Origin: Arthrobacter sp. SLBN-112
Lineage (GTDB): Bacteria > Actinomycetota > Actinomycetes > Actinomycetales > Micrococcaceae
NCBI RefSeq assembly: GCF_030944625.1
Contig: NZ_JAUSXY010000001.1
Span: forward strand, 3,782,001-3,846,000
Reading direction: 5' to 3'
DNA length: 64,000 bases
The notes beneath the pieces are model-generated. The model searched no databases. It was not told the origin of the DNA and saw only the letters and a program-made list of their open reading frames with translations. Made by a program: the position numbers and the translations under genes. Below, one piece after another: positions 17,299-25,152 of the stretch; positions within the stretch are counted from its first letter, which is position 1, and every line of letters starts with the position of its first letter.

Positions 17299-17317
17299 AA
17301 TGGACGAATCGTCCATT
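17299..17317. promoter_or_regulatory. Perfect 19-bp palindrome in the MHS/narK divergent gap
   Basis: AATGGACGAATCGTCCATT, symmetrical about a single central base. On the minus strand it overlaps TTGACT (17300-17295), a -35 candidate for the MHS gene. A weaker repeat TCGAA-N9-TTCGA lies at 17258-17276. Confidence 0.65.
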
Positions 17318-17397
17318 ATTCGGACCTGTGTTGTGCGTCTCATGATGCAGTCTCCCGGCCGGGCCTCACGCCGGTTTGCTGACCCGGATAGGCAAAA

Positions 17398-17451
17398 GTC
17401 ACAGCGCGTTAACAAACATCGACTGTCCGCGAAACGAGCCTTCCCTACCTT
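17398..17451 (+). promoter_or_regulatory. GlnR-like half-site array and -10 of narK
   Basis: GTCAC (17398), TTAAC (17409), a degenerate CGACT (17420) and GAAAC (17431) recur at exactly 11-bp steps, the spacing of GlnR boxes. GAAAC is followed by ten bases and TACCTT (17446-17451), a TAnnnT -10 hexamer. The same layout occurs before nirB and the gene at 32661. Confidence 0.7.
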
Positions 17452-17483
17452 GGAGGAACAACATCCCCTGAAGGAGGTAACCC

Positions 17484-18959
17484 GTGACTGTTGACCGCAC
17501 CGTTGATGCCGGCGCCGGAAATACCCTTGACTTTGATGAGGCCACAGGGCCGGCAGCCGTTGCCGCATCCGCCAGCGCACAGCCCGGCCGTACCCGCACC
17601 ACAGACTCTCCTGCCCTTGAATTCCGCCCCGGCCGCTGGATCGCCAACTGGGATGCCGAGAACAAGGAGCAGTGGGAAACCGCCGGCCGCGCCATCGCCC
17701 GCCGCAACTTGAACTGGTCCATCTTCGCCGAGTTCCTCGGCTTCGTGGTGTGGCAGTTGTGGTCCATCGTGGTGGTCCAGCTTCCCGCCGCCGGCTTCAC
17801 TTTCTCCACCTCGGAGATCTTCTGGCTCATTTCGATGCCCAGCCTGGTGGGCGCCACCCTCCGCATCCCCTATACCTTCATGGTCCCCCGCTTCGGCGGA
17901 CGGAACTGGACCATCGTGTCCGCCCTGTTGCTCCTGATCCCCTCCACCGGACTGGCACTGTGTGTCTCCAACCCGGGCACGCCGTTCGGCGTCATGCTCC
18001 TGGTGGCCGCCCTCGCCGGCTTCGGCGGCGGCAACTTCGCCAGCTCCATGGCCAACATCACTTTCTTCTACCCGGCCAGGGAAAAGGGCTGGGCGCTGGG
18101 ACTGAACGCCGCGGGCGGAAACCTGGGCGCCGCCATCGCACAACTTGCCGTTCCCATTGTGATCACCCTGCTGGCCGCCGGCACCGTCAACCTTCCCATG
18201 GCCGGCTGGATGTGGGTTCCCTTCATCCTTCTCGCAGCGTTCGGCGCCTTCAAGTACATGAACAACCTCACCAGCGCCAAGGGCGACGTGGCCGGCTCGG
18301 TCGCCGCGCTCAAGGAACCGCACCTGTGGGTCATGGCGCTGCTGTACATCGGTACCTTTGGCTCGTTTATCGGCTTCGCCGGTGTGTTCCCCAAGCTGAT
18401 CAAGGACTACTTCCCCGCGTTCTCCTCCATCGGAGTAGGCACGGTGGCCCTGTCCCTTGCATTCCTGGGCCCCCTGGTGGGCTCGCTGGCCCGCCCGTAC
18501 GGCGGACGCATGGCGGACAGGATGGGTGGGGCCCGGATGACCGTGGCAGCCTTCGCTTCCATGGCCGTCATCACCCTCACCATGATCTGGACCCTGCCGC
18601 TGAAGAACTTCTGGCTCTTCCTGGTCCTCTTCCTGATGCTGTTCACCGCCAGCGGCTTTGGAAACGGCGCCACCTACCGGATGATCCCCGTCATCTTCGC
18701 CACCTCCAGCCGGGCGGCACGCAACGGCGCAAGCTCCGTTGCAACCCAGCGCCTCGCATCCTCGGCACTCGGCCTGATCTCCGCGATCGGCGCGTATGGC
18801 GGCTTCGTCATCCCCCAGGTCCTGAATGCCTCCAGCACTGCCAGTGGCTCCTACACCCCGGCCTTCTACGGATTCGTTGGCGCCTATGTGGTGATGCTGC
18901 TGGTCTGCTGGACCTGCTACATCCGCAACGCCGGCCGGAACGCGATGGGACACGTCTAA
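17484..18959 (+). CDS. narK: Nitrate/nitrite MFS transporter (NarK family)
   Basis: This 491-residue, roughly 12-TM protein takes up nitrate (and may exchange nitrite) for assimilation. The NNP-family nitrate signatures are present: GFGGGNFASSMANITFFYP (about 174-192) in TM5 and the equivalent GFGNGATYRMIPVIF (about 392-406) in TM11, each surrounding substrate-binding glycines; PYTFMVPRFGGRNWT (about 129-143) holds the TM2-TM3 loop. The N-terminal ~50 residues are a hydrophilic cytoplasmic extension. GTG start with a near-perfect AAGGAGG. It ends one base before nasA, so transport and reduction genes form one operon. Confidence 0.95.
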   Translation: MTVDRTVDAGAGNTLDFDEATGPAAVAASASAQPGRTRTTDSPALEFRPGRWIANWDAENKEQWETAGRAIARRNLNWSIFAEFLGFVVWQLWSIVVVQLPAAGFTFSTSEIFWLISMPSLVGATLRIPYTFMVPRFGGRNWTIVSALLLLIPSTGLALCVSNPGTPFGVMLLVAALAGFGGGNFASSMANITFFYPAREKGWALGLNAAGGNLGAAIAQLAVPIVITLLAAGTVNLPMAGWMWVPFILLAAFGAFKYMNNLTSAKGDVAGSVAALKEPHLWVMALLYIGTFGSFIGFAGVFPKLIKDYFPAFSSIGVGTVALSLAFLGPLVGSLARPYGGRMADRMGGARMTVAAFASMAVITLTMIWTLPLKNFWLFLVLFLMLFTASGFGNGATYRMIPVIFATSSRAARNGASSVATQRLASSALGLISAIGAYGGFVIPQVLNASSTASGSYTPAFYGFVGAYVVMLLVCWTCYIRNAGRNAMGHV

Positions 18960-18960
18960 C

Positions 18961-21183
18961 ATGGCCAAAAGCGCCGACACGCACTGCCCCTATTGCGCCC
19001 TGCAGTGCGCCATGACGCTCACGTCCCCCGCGGACCTGGCCCCGGCTGCACAGCCGGGGCCAGGCCCCGTGCCTGCTCCTTTTGACCTGAACCCCACGCC
19101 GTCCCCGGCCCTGGAAGTGGCCGGCCGGGACTTCCCCACCAACCGCGGCGGACTCTGCCGCAAGGGGTGGACTTCCGCGGCGTTGCTGAACCACGCCGGC
19201 AGGATCACCGAACCGCTGTTGAAGGGCCCCGACGGGGTCCACCGGCCCATCGGCTGGGACCAGGCCCTGGACCTGGCCGCGGCGGCAGTGAAAGATGCCC
19301 GCGCACGCCACGGAGCGGACGCCGTCGGCGTCTTTGGCGGCGGCGGACTCACCAACGAGAAGGCCTACCAGCTGGGCAAGTTCGCCCGGCTGGCCCTGGG
19401 CACCTCCCGGATCGACTACAACGGCAGGTTCTGCATGTCCTCGGCAGCTGCCGCCGGCATGCGCGCCTTCGGCGTGGACCGCGGCCTGCCGTTCCCGCTC
19501 GAAGCCCTGGACACCGCCGGCACCATCCTGATGCTCGGTTCGAACGTGGCCGAGACCATGCCGCCGTTCGTCCAGCACCTGCAGGGTGCCCGCAACGCCG
19601 GCGGATTGATCGTGGTGGATCCGCGCCGTTCCGCCACGGCAGCCTTCACGGCCGACGGCGGCGGCATCCACCTCCAGCCCCTGCCGGGCACCGACCTCAC
19701 CCTGCTGCTGGGGCTCTCGCACGTGGTCATCCACGAAAACCTGGTGGACACCGGCTACCTGCAGGACCGTACCTCCGGCTACAACGCCGTAGCCCGCAGC
19801 GTCAACGCTTTCTGGCCCGAGCGCGTGCAATCCATCACCGGCGTGCCCGCGGACCTGATCCGGGAAACTGCCCGCAGGCTTGCCGCCGGGGCGCGTGCAG
19901 GCGGCAGCTACATCCTCACCGGCCGGGGCGTGGAACAGCACGTGGACGGCACCGACACCGCCACCGCCGCCATCAACCTCAGCCTCCTGCTGGGCCTGCC
20001 GGGCTCGGCCCGCAGCGGCTACGGTACCCTCACCGGGCAGGGCAACGGCCAGGGTGGCCGCGAGCACGGCCAGAAGGCTGACCAGCTCCCCGGCTACCGG
20101 AAGATCACCGACCCCGCAGCCCGTGCCCACGTGGCCTCCGTGTGGGGCGTACCCGAGGCGTTGATCCCCGGCCCCGGGCTGCCTGCCGTCCAACTGCTGA
20201 AGTCGCTGGGACAGCCCGACGGCGTCCGGTGCCTCTTCGTTCACGCCTCCAACATCGCCGTGGCCGCCCCCGACGCCAACGCGGTCATCAAGGGCCTGCG
20301 CAGCCTGGACTTCCTGGTGGTGTGCGACTTCTTCATGTCGGAGACCGCTGCGGAGGCTGACCTCATTCTTCCGGTCCTCCAGTGGGCCGAAGAAGAAGGC
20401 ACCCTGACCAATCTGGAAGGACGCGTCCTGCGCCGGCGCCGCGCCATCTCACCACCCGCAGGCACCCGCAGCGAGCTGTGGATCATGGCCCGGCTGGCCG
20501 AGCGGCTGGACGCCCCCTCCACCTACAGCGAGGACCCCGAGACCGTCTTCGAGGAACTGCGGCTCGCCTCCGCGGGCGGCCTGGCCGACTACTCCGGCAT
20601 CGACTACGCCATGCTGGACCGGGGCGAGGCCGCCTACTGGCCCTACCCGGCCGGCAGCACCGGCACGCCGCGGCTGTTCCGGGACGGCTTCGCACACCCG
20701 GACGGCAAGGCGGTCATGGTCCCGGTGGCTCCCCGCCGCCGTCGTCCTTCCGCTGCCAACTCCGGTGCGAACGCGGCGGCCGGCGGCAAGGAAATGACCC
20801 TCATCACCGGGCGCCTCCTGGAGCACTACCAGTCCGGCGCGCAGACGCGGCGTGTCTCCGAACTGCTCGCCGCGCAGCCGGAAGCGAAGGCGCAGATCCA
20901 CCCCGCGGCCGCCGAGGCCCTGGGCATTACCGCCGGCTCGCTGCTCTCCGTGGCGAACGACCGCGGGGAGGTGGTCTGCCGGGCGGAGCTCAGCACGGCC
21001 ATCCGCCCGGAAACGGTCTTCCTGCCCTTCCACTTCCCGGGGGCCGAAAGCGCCAACCGGCTGACCGAAGCCGCCACTGATCCCGTCTCCGGGATGCCTG
21101 AATTCAAGTTCAACACCGTGTGGGTCCGGCCCGTGGCCGCACCCGATTCCGCCCGTATGCTGCAAAAGACGGAGGCTTCATGA
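18961..21183 (+). CDS. nasA: Assimilatory nitrate reductase, molybdopterin catalytic subunit
   Basis: This 740-residue cytoplasmic enzyme reduces nitrate to nitrite at a Mo-bis-MGD centre. An N-terminal [4Fe-4S] site is formed by Cys9, Cys12 and Cys16 (CPYCALQC) plus a fourth Cys near 66 in GGLCRKGW. The molybdopterin oxidoreductase domain follows, with the Mo-ligand cysteine probably in NGRFCMSSAAAAG (about 154-166), and the C-terminal molydopterin dinucleotide-binding domain from about 600 (ITGRLLEHYQSGAQTRR). There is no C-terminal [2Fe-2S] domain, so electrons must come from the next gene. The stop overlaps nasB by ATGA. Confidence 0.93.
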   Translation: MAKSADTHCPYCALQCAMTLTSPADLAPAAQPGPGPVPAPFDLNPTPSPALEVAGRDFPTNRGGLCRKGWTSAALLNHAGRITEPLLKGPDGVHRPIGWDQALDLAAAAVKDARARHGADAVGVFGGGGLTNEKAYQLGKFARLALGTSRIDYNGRFCMSSAAAAGMRAFGVDRGLPFPLEALDTAGTILMLGSNVAETMPPFVQHLQGARNAGGLIVVDPRRSATAAFTADGGGIHLQPLPGTDLTLLLGLSHVVIHENLVDTGYLQDRTSGYNAVARSVNAFWPERVQSITGVPADLIRETARRLAAGARAGGSYILTGRGVEQHVDGTDTATAAINLSLLLGLPGSARSGYGTLTGQGNGQGGREHGQKADQLPGYRKITDPAARAHVASVWGVPEALIPGPGLPAVQLLKSLGQPDGVRCLFVHASNIAVAAPDANAVIKGLRSLDFLVVCDFFMSETAAEADLILPVLQWAEEEGTLTNLEGRVLRRRRAISPPAGTRSELWIMARLAERLDAPSTYSEDPETVFEELRLASAGGLADYSGIDYAMLDRGEAAYWPYPAGSTGTPRLFRDGFAHPDGKAVMVPVAPRRRRPSAANSGANAAAGGKEMTLITGRLLEHYQSGAQTRRVSELLAAQPEAKAQIHPAAAEALGITAGSLLSVANDRGEVVCRAELSTAIRPETVFLPFHFPGAESANRLTEAATDPVSGMPEFKFNTVWVRPVAAPDSARMLQKTEAS

Positions 21184-22742
21184 GCGAGCAGATTGTGATC
21201 GTGGGATTCGGCCCCGTGGCCGCCAGGCTGGTGGACGAGCTCATGCCCGCCGTCCGCGGCGGACATGCCCGCCTCACCGTGGTGGGCGAGGAGTCCGAGG
21301 CCGCCTACAACCGCGTCCTGGTAGCGGACCTCGGCGTCGGCCGCACCACCGCCGGCGCCCTGGCCCTCGCCGACGCCGCCGAACTGGCGGCCGAGGGGGT
21401 GGATGTCCGCCTGGGTGTGCGGGTCAAGCGGGTGGACCGGGCGCGGCAGCAGGTCCTGCTTTCGGACGGCACCGCGGTGCACTACGACAGGCTGGTGTTT
21501 GCCACCGGCTCCCGGCCCGTCATCCCCAACCTCACCGGCATCAACCCCGACCCGGCCTCCCCCGTGCTTCCCGCCGGGGTTACGGCTTTACGCGACCTCC
21601 GCGACGCGGACGTGCTCCGGCAGGCGGTGGACGGCGGCAAGCGGGTAGTGATCCTGGGCGGCGGCGTCCTGGGTTTGGAGACGGCCCTGGCGGCGGCGGA
21701 GGAAGGGGCCACGGTCACCGTGGTCCACAACGGGCCGCACCCCCTGGGCCGCAACATCGACCGCGGCGGCGGCGCCGTCCTGGCCGCCGGGCTGCGCCGG
21801 TGCGGCGTCCGGGTGGCAGGCAACGCCCGCTCCACCGGCGTTGAGCACAATGCGCCCGACGGCGGTTTCTCGGCTTTGCTCCTGGACGACGGATCAGCGA
21901 TCGACGGCGACCTCCTGGTCATCTCGTGTGGGGTCCGTCCGCGGACCGAACTGGCCGAAGGCTGCGGACTGTCCACCGGAACCGGGATCCTGGTGGACCA
22001 CCGGCTGCGGGCGCACCACGAACCGCACATTTTCGCCATCGGCGACTGCGCGGAGGTTCACTGCCCGGATCCGGGCTGCGCCGCATGCAGGAACGCCAAG
22101 GGACCCTCCGGGCTTGTGGGTCCCGGCTGGCGCCAGGCCGAATGGCTGGGCGGCTACCTCACCCTCCTGGCCGAAGGGGCAGCCGCGGAGGCGGACCTGC
22201 TGCCTGGCCTGCCGCCGGAACAGCCCGGCGTCGTGGTGTTGAAGGCCCGCGGCCTGAACATGGCGGTAGCCGGGGACAACGGCGCCGACCCCTGGGACGA
22301 GGAAGCGCTCACGGCGGGGGCCGTCAACGGCCGGCCGCGCCTGCAAATCGCCCAATGGGCCGATCCGGAGCATGGCCGCTACGTCAAGATGACCACCCGC
22401 GGCGGAGTGCTGGAAGGCCTCGTGTCCGTCGGGATGCCGCGCACCGCGGCCGAACTGGTAGGGCTTTTCGAACGGGGCGCGGAACTCCCGGCCGACCGTT
22501 CCCTGCTTTTGCGCCTGGACGGCCCAGACCAGGTCCCCGGCGCCGGCACCGCCGACCCCGCCGGTACCGTCTGCCGGTGCGCGGGTGTCAGCGGAGCCGC
22601 AATCCAGGGCGCTGTGGAGGATGGCTGCTCAACCGTGGCGGAAGTATCCAAGGCCACCCGGGCCGGCACGGGATGCGGCGGTTGCCACGAGGACATCAAG
22701 GGGCTCATCGAAAAGCACTTCCAGGCGGTCGCGGCGGCCTAG
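21180..22742 (+). CDS. nasB: Nitrate reductase electron-transfer subunit (FAD, BFD-like [2Fe-2S])
   Basis: This 520-residue pyridine nucleotide-disulfide oxidoreductase-type flavoprotein probably passes electrons from NAD(P)H to NasA. FAD motif IVGFGPVAARLVDEL (about 7-21), NAD(P) motif VILGGGVLGLETALAAAEEG (about 157-176), and GDCAEVHCPDPGCAACRNAKG with four cysteines (split across about 287-308). At the C-terminus the bacterioferritin-associated-ferredoxin-like domain has CRCAGVSG (about 465-472) and GCGGCHED (about 500-507), giving four cysteines for [2Fe-2S]. The ATG at 21180 overlaps the nasA stop. It is a NirB N-terminal half without the siroheme part. Confidence 0.88.
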   Translation: MSEQIVIVGFGPVAARLVDELMPAVRGGHARLTVVGEESEAAYNRVLVADLGVGRTTAGALALADAAELAAEGVDVRLGVRVKRVDRARQQVLLSDGTAVHYDRLVFATGSRPVIPNLTGINPDPASPVLPAGVTALRDLRDADVLRQAVDGGKRVVILGGGVLGLETALAAAEEGATVTVVHNGPHPLGRNIDRGGGAVLAAGLRRCGVRVAGNARSTGVEHNAPDGGFSALLLDDGSAIDGDLLVISCGVRPRTELAEGCGLSTGTGILVDHRLRAHHEPHIFAIGDCAEVHCPDPGCAACRNAKGPSGLVGPGWRQAEWLGGYLTLLAEGAAAEADLLPGLPPEQPGVVVLKARGLNMAVAGDNGADPWDEEALTAGAVNGRPRLQIAQWADPEHGRYVKMTTRGGVLEGLVSVGMPRTAAELVGLFERGAELPADRSLLLRLDGPDQVPGAGTADPAGTVCRCAGVSGAAIQGAVEDGCSTVAEVSKATRAGTGCGGCHEDIKGLIEKHFQAVAAA

Positions 22743-22757
22743 GTCCTGGCCCCTTGA

Positions 22758-24179
22758 CTACATGTGGACGTGCAGGCGGCGGGCGGCCTCGGAGATGGAA
22801 CCGGTCAGGGACGGGTACACGGTGAAGGTGCTGGCGAGGTCATCCACGTGCAGCTTCTGCTTGACCGCGATGGAGATCGGGAAGATCAGCTCCGACGCGT
22901 TGGGACCCACCACCACGCCGCCAATCACGGTTCCGGAGCCCTTACGGGCAAAGATCTTCACGAAGCCGTCCTTGGCGTTGCGCATCTTGGCGCGGGCGTT
23001 GCTCCGAAGCGAAAGCTTGATGATGTCCGCCTGGTACTTGCCGGACTCGATCTCGGCCTCGGACACCCCCACGTTGGCGATCTCCGGGGACGTGAAGATG
23101 TTCGACGCCACCTGGTGGAGTTTGAGCGGGGTCACGCCGTCTCCCATGAAGTGCGCCACTGCGATGCGGCCCTGCATGGCGGCCACGGAGGCCAGCGGCA
23201 GGACGCCGGTGCAGTCGCCGGCAGCGTAGATGTTCGGGGCGGTGGTGCGGGACACGCCGTCAACCTTGATGTGGCCGCTGTCGCTGACGGCCACCCCGGC
23301 TTCTTCAAGGCCCAGTCCCGCGGTGTTGGGGATGGAGCCCAGGCAGAGCAGGCAGTGGCTTCCGGTCACGGTGGAGCCGTCGGCGAGGGTCACCACCACG
23401 CCGTCGTCCGTGCGTTCCACGGACTGGGCGCGGGAGCGGGACAGGACCCGGACCCCACGGCGCTCGAAGACTTCCTCCAGCACCACGGCGGCGTCCACGT
23501 CCGAGCCCGGCAGCACGCGGTCGCGGCTGGAGACCAGGGTGACCTTGGAGCCGAGGCCGTTGTAGGCGGAGGCGAACTCGGCACCTGTCACGCCGGAGCC
23601 GACGACGATCAGTTCCTCGGGCAGTTCGTCAAGATCGTAGATCTGGGTCCAGTTCAGGATCCGCTCACCGTCCGGGCGGGCTGTTTCCAGTTCGCGGGGG
23701 TGCGCGCCAACGGCCAGCAGGATGGTGTCGGCTTCCACCGTCTCGGTGCCGTCAGCGGTCAAGACCTCGATGGTGTGGGGGTTCAGGAGGCGGCCGGAGC
23801 CGGCGATGATGCGAACGCCCAGCTTCTCCAGCCCGTCACGGATGTCCTGGGACTGGTTGCGCGCCAGGTTGAGGAGCCGGTCGTTGATGTGCTTGAGGTC
23901 GGCGTGCATCACGGGCACGAAGTCACCGCCGTCGACGTCGAACTTCACTCCCAGCTCGCCGGCCTCAGCCACCCGGGTCATGAGGTCGGCCGTGGCGATG
24001 AGGGTCTTGGAAGGAACGACGTCGGTCAGCACGGCGGAGCCACCGAGCCCGGCACGTTCGATGATGGTGACCGTCGCCCCGAGCGAGGCGGCGACCATGG
24101 CCGCTTCGTATCCGCCGGGACCGCCTCCCAGGATCGCGATTCGGGGGGAACTGAAATCTGGATGCGTAGTCACAGTCAT
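22758..24179 (-). CDS. lpdA: NAD(P)H-quinone dehydrogenase LpdA-type flavoprotein
   Basis: This 473-residue member of the lipoamide dehydrogenase fold lacks the redox-active CxxxxC: the position reads GGSAVLTDVVPSKT (about 43-56). The same loss marks mycobacterial LpdA (Rv3303c), which transfers electrons from NAD(P)H to quinones rather than lipoamide. FAD motif ILGGGPGGYEAAMVAA (about 12-27), NAD(P) motif VVGSGVTGAEFASAYNGLGS (about 184-203), and the dimerisation domain from about 345. I chose the ATG at 24179; the frame stays open to 24488 but has no support there. Its end is only 15 bases from convergent nasB. Confidence 0.9.
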   Translation of the reverse strand: MTVTTHPDFSSPRIAILGGGPGGYEAAMVAASLGATVTIIERAGLGGSAVLTDVVPSKTLIATADLMTRVAEAGELGVKFDVDGGDFVPVMHADLKHINDRLLNLARNQSQDIRDGLEKLGVRIIAGSGRLLNPHTIEVLTADGTETVEADTILLAVGAHPRELETARPDGERILNWTQIYDLDELPEELIVVGSGVTGAEFASAYNGLGSKVTLVSSRDRVLPGSDVDAAVVLEEVFERRGVRVLSRSRAQSVERTDDGVVVTLADGSTVTGSHCLLCLGSIPNTAGLGLEEAGVAVSDSGHIKVDGVSRTTAPNIYAAGDCTGVLPLASVAAMQGRIAVAHFMGDGVTPLKLHQVASNIFTSPEIANVGVSEAEIESGKYQADIIKLSLRSNARAKMRNAKDGFVKIFARKGSGTVIGGVVVGPNASELIFPISIAVKQKLHVDDLASTFTVYPSLTGSISEAARRLHVHM

Positions 24180-24263
24180 CCATTCTCGCCCATTCCGGCC
24201 CGACCACCAAGAAAACGGGCGCTTTCGGGGCCAGCCGTGATGAGGCCAACACTGGCGGCAGGA

Positions 24264-24269
24264 TAACTT
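24264..24269 (+). promoter_or_regulatory. -10 hexamer TAACTT, leaderless start of PNP
   Basis: TAACTT, six bases, GTG at 24276. No Shine-Dalgarno sequence precedes the start. Confidence 0.5.
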
Positions 24270-24275
24270 GTACTG

Positions 24276-25094
24276 GTGAGTACAACAGACTTCCTGAACA
24301 CGGACCCGTTCGCCGCCGCCCGCGCCGCCGCGGACTACATTGCCGAGGAGACCGGCGTGGACCGCCACGACGTCGCCCTGGTCCTCGGTTCCGGATGGGG
24401 CGAGGCGGCCGACCTCATTGGCGAAACCACTGCCACCCTCTCCGCGGAGGAAGTCCCCGGCTTCCATGCCCCCGCCGTGGAAGGCCACGTGGGAACCATC
24501 CGGTCAGTCCTGACCAAGGACGGAAAGCGCGCCTTGGTCCTGGGTGCGCGGACACACTACTACGAGGGGAAGGGCGTCCGTGCAGTGGTGCACGGCATCC
24601 GCACCGCCGCGGCGGCCGGGTGCGGCACGCTGGTCCTCACCAACGGCTGCGGCGGGCTGAACGAGGCGTGGGCGCCCGGCACCCCGGTGTTGATCAGCGA
24701 CCACATCAACCTCACCGCCGCGTCCCCGCTGGAGGGCGCCACGTTCGTGGACCTCACAGACCTGTATTCCCCCCGGCTCCGTGAGCTGGCCCGCGAGGTG
24801 GATCCCACCCTGGACGAGGGCATCTACGCCCAGTTCCCCGGCCCGCACTACGAGACGCCGGCTGAAGTACAGTACGCCAAGCGGATCGGGGCGGACCTGA
24901 TCGGCATGTCGACGGCCCTGGAGGCCATTGCCGGCCGCCACGCCGGAATGGAAGTGTTCGGTATTTCCCTGGTCACCAACCTGGCAGCGGGCATCAGCCC
25001 CCAGCCGCTCAGCCACCAGGAAGTCATCGAATCCGGCCACGCCGCGGGCCCGCGCATCTCCCGGTTGCTGGCCGACATCATCGCCCGGCTCTGA
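24276..25094 (+). CDS. Purine-nucleoside phosphorylase (trimeric class)
   Basis: This 272-residue salvage enzyme converts purine (deoxy)ribonucleosides and phosphate to free base and (deoxy)ribose-1-phosphate. Phosphate-loop VLGSGWGEAADLIG (about 31-44), TNGCGGLNEAWAPGTPVLI (about 124-142), the phosphate/nucleoside segment GPHYETPAEVQYAK (about 189-202) and MSTALEAIAGRHAG (about 210-223) define the trimeric family, which handles guanosine and inosine. The phosphosugar mutase 58 bases downstream would recycle the released pentose phosphate, and deoC at 33.7 kb would cleave deoxyribose-5-phosphate. The neighbour order lpdA-PNP-mutase matches mycobacteria. Confidence 0.93.
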   Translation: MSTTDFLNTDPFAAARAAADYIAEETGVDRHDVALVLGSGWGEAADLIGETTATLSAEEVPGFHAPAVEGHVGTIRSVLTKDGKRALVLGARTHYYEGKGVRAVVHGIRTAAAAGCGTLVLTNGCGGLNEAWAPGTPVLISDHINLTAASPLEGATFVDLTDLYSPRLRELAREVDPTLDEGIYAQFPGPHYETPAEVQYAKRIGADLIGMSTALEAIAGRHAGMEVFGISLVTNLAAGISPQPLSHQEVIESGHAAGPRISRLLADIIARL

Positions 25095-25152
25095 ACGCCC
25101 CGGGCTGCCGGGGTGCGGGCAGCGGACCTGCAATGACGATAGCGTTAGGCCC

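Noticed and set aside
24180..24488. N-terminal extension of lpdA into the PNP gene
   Set aside because: It overlaps the divergent PNP coding region and its promoter; the FAD motif starts right after ATG 24179.
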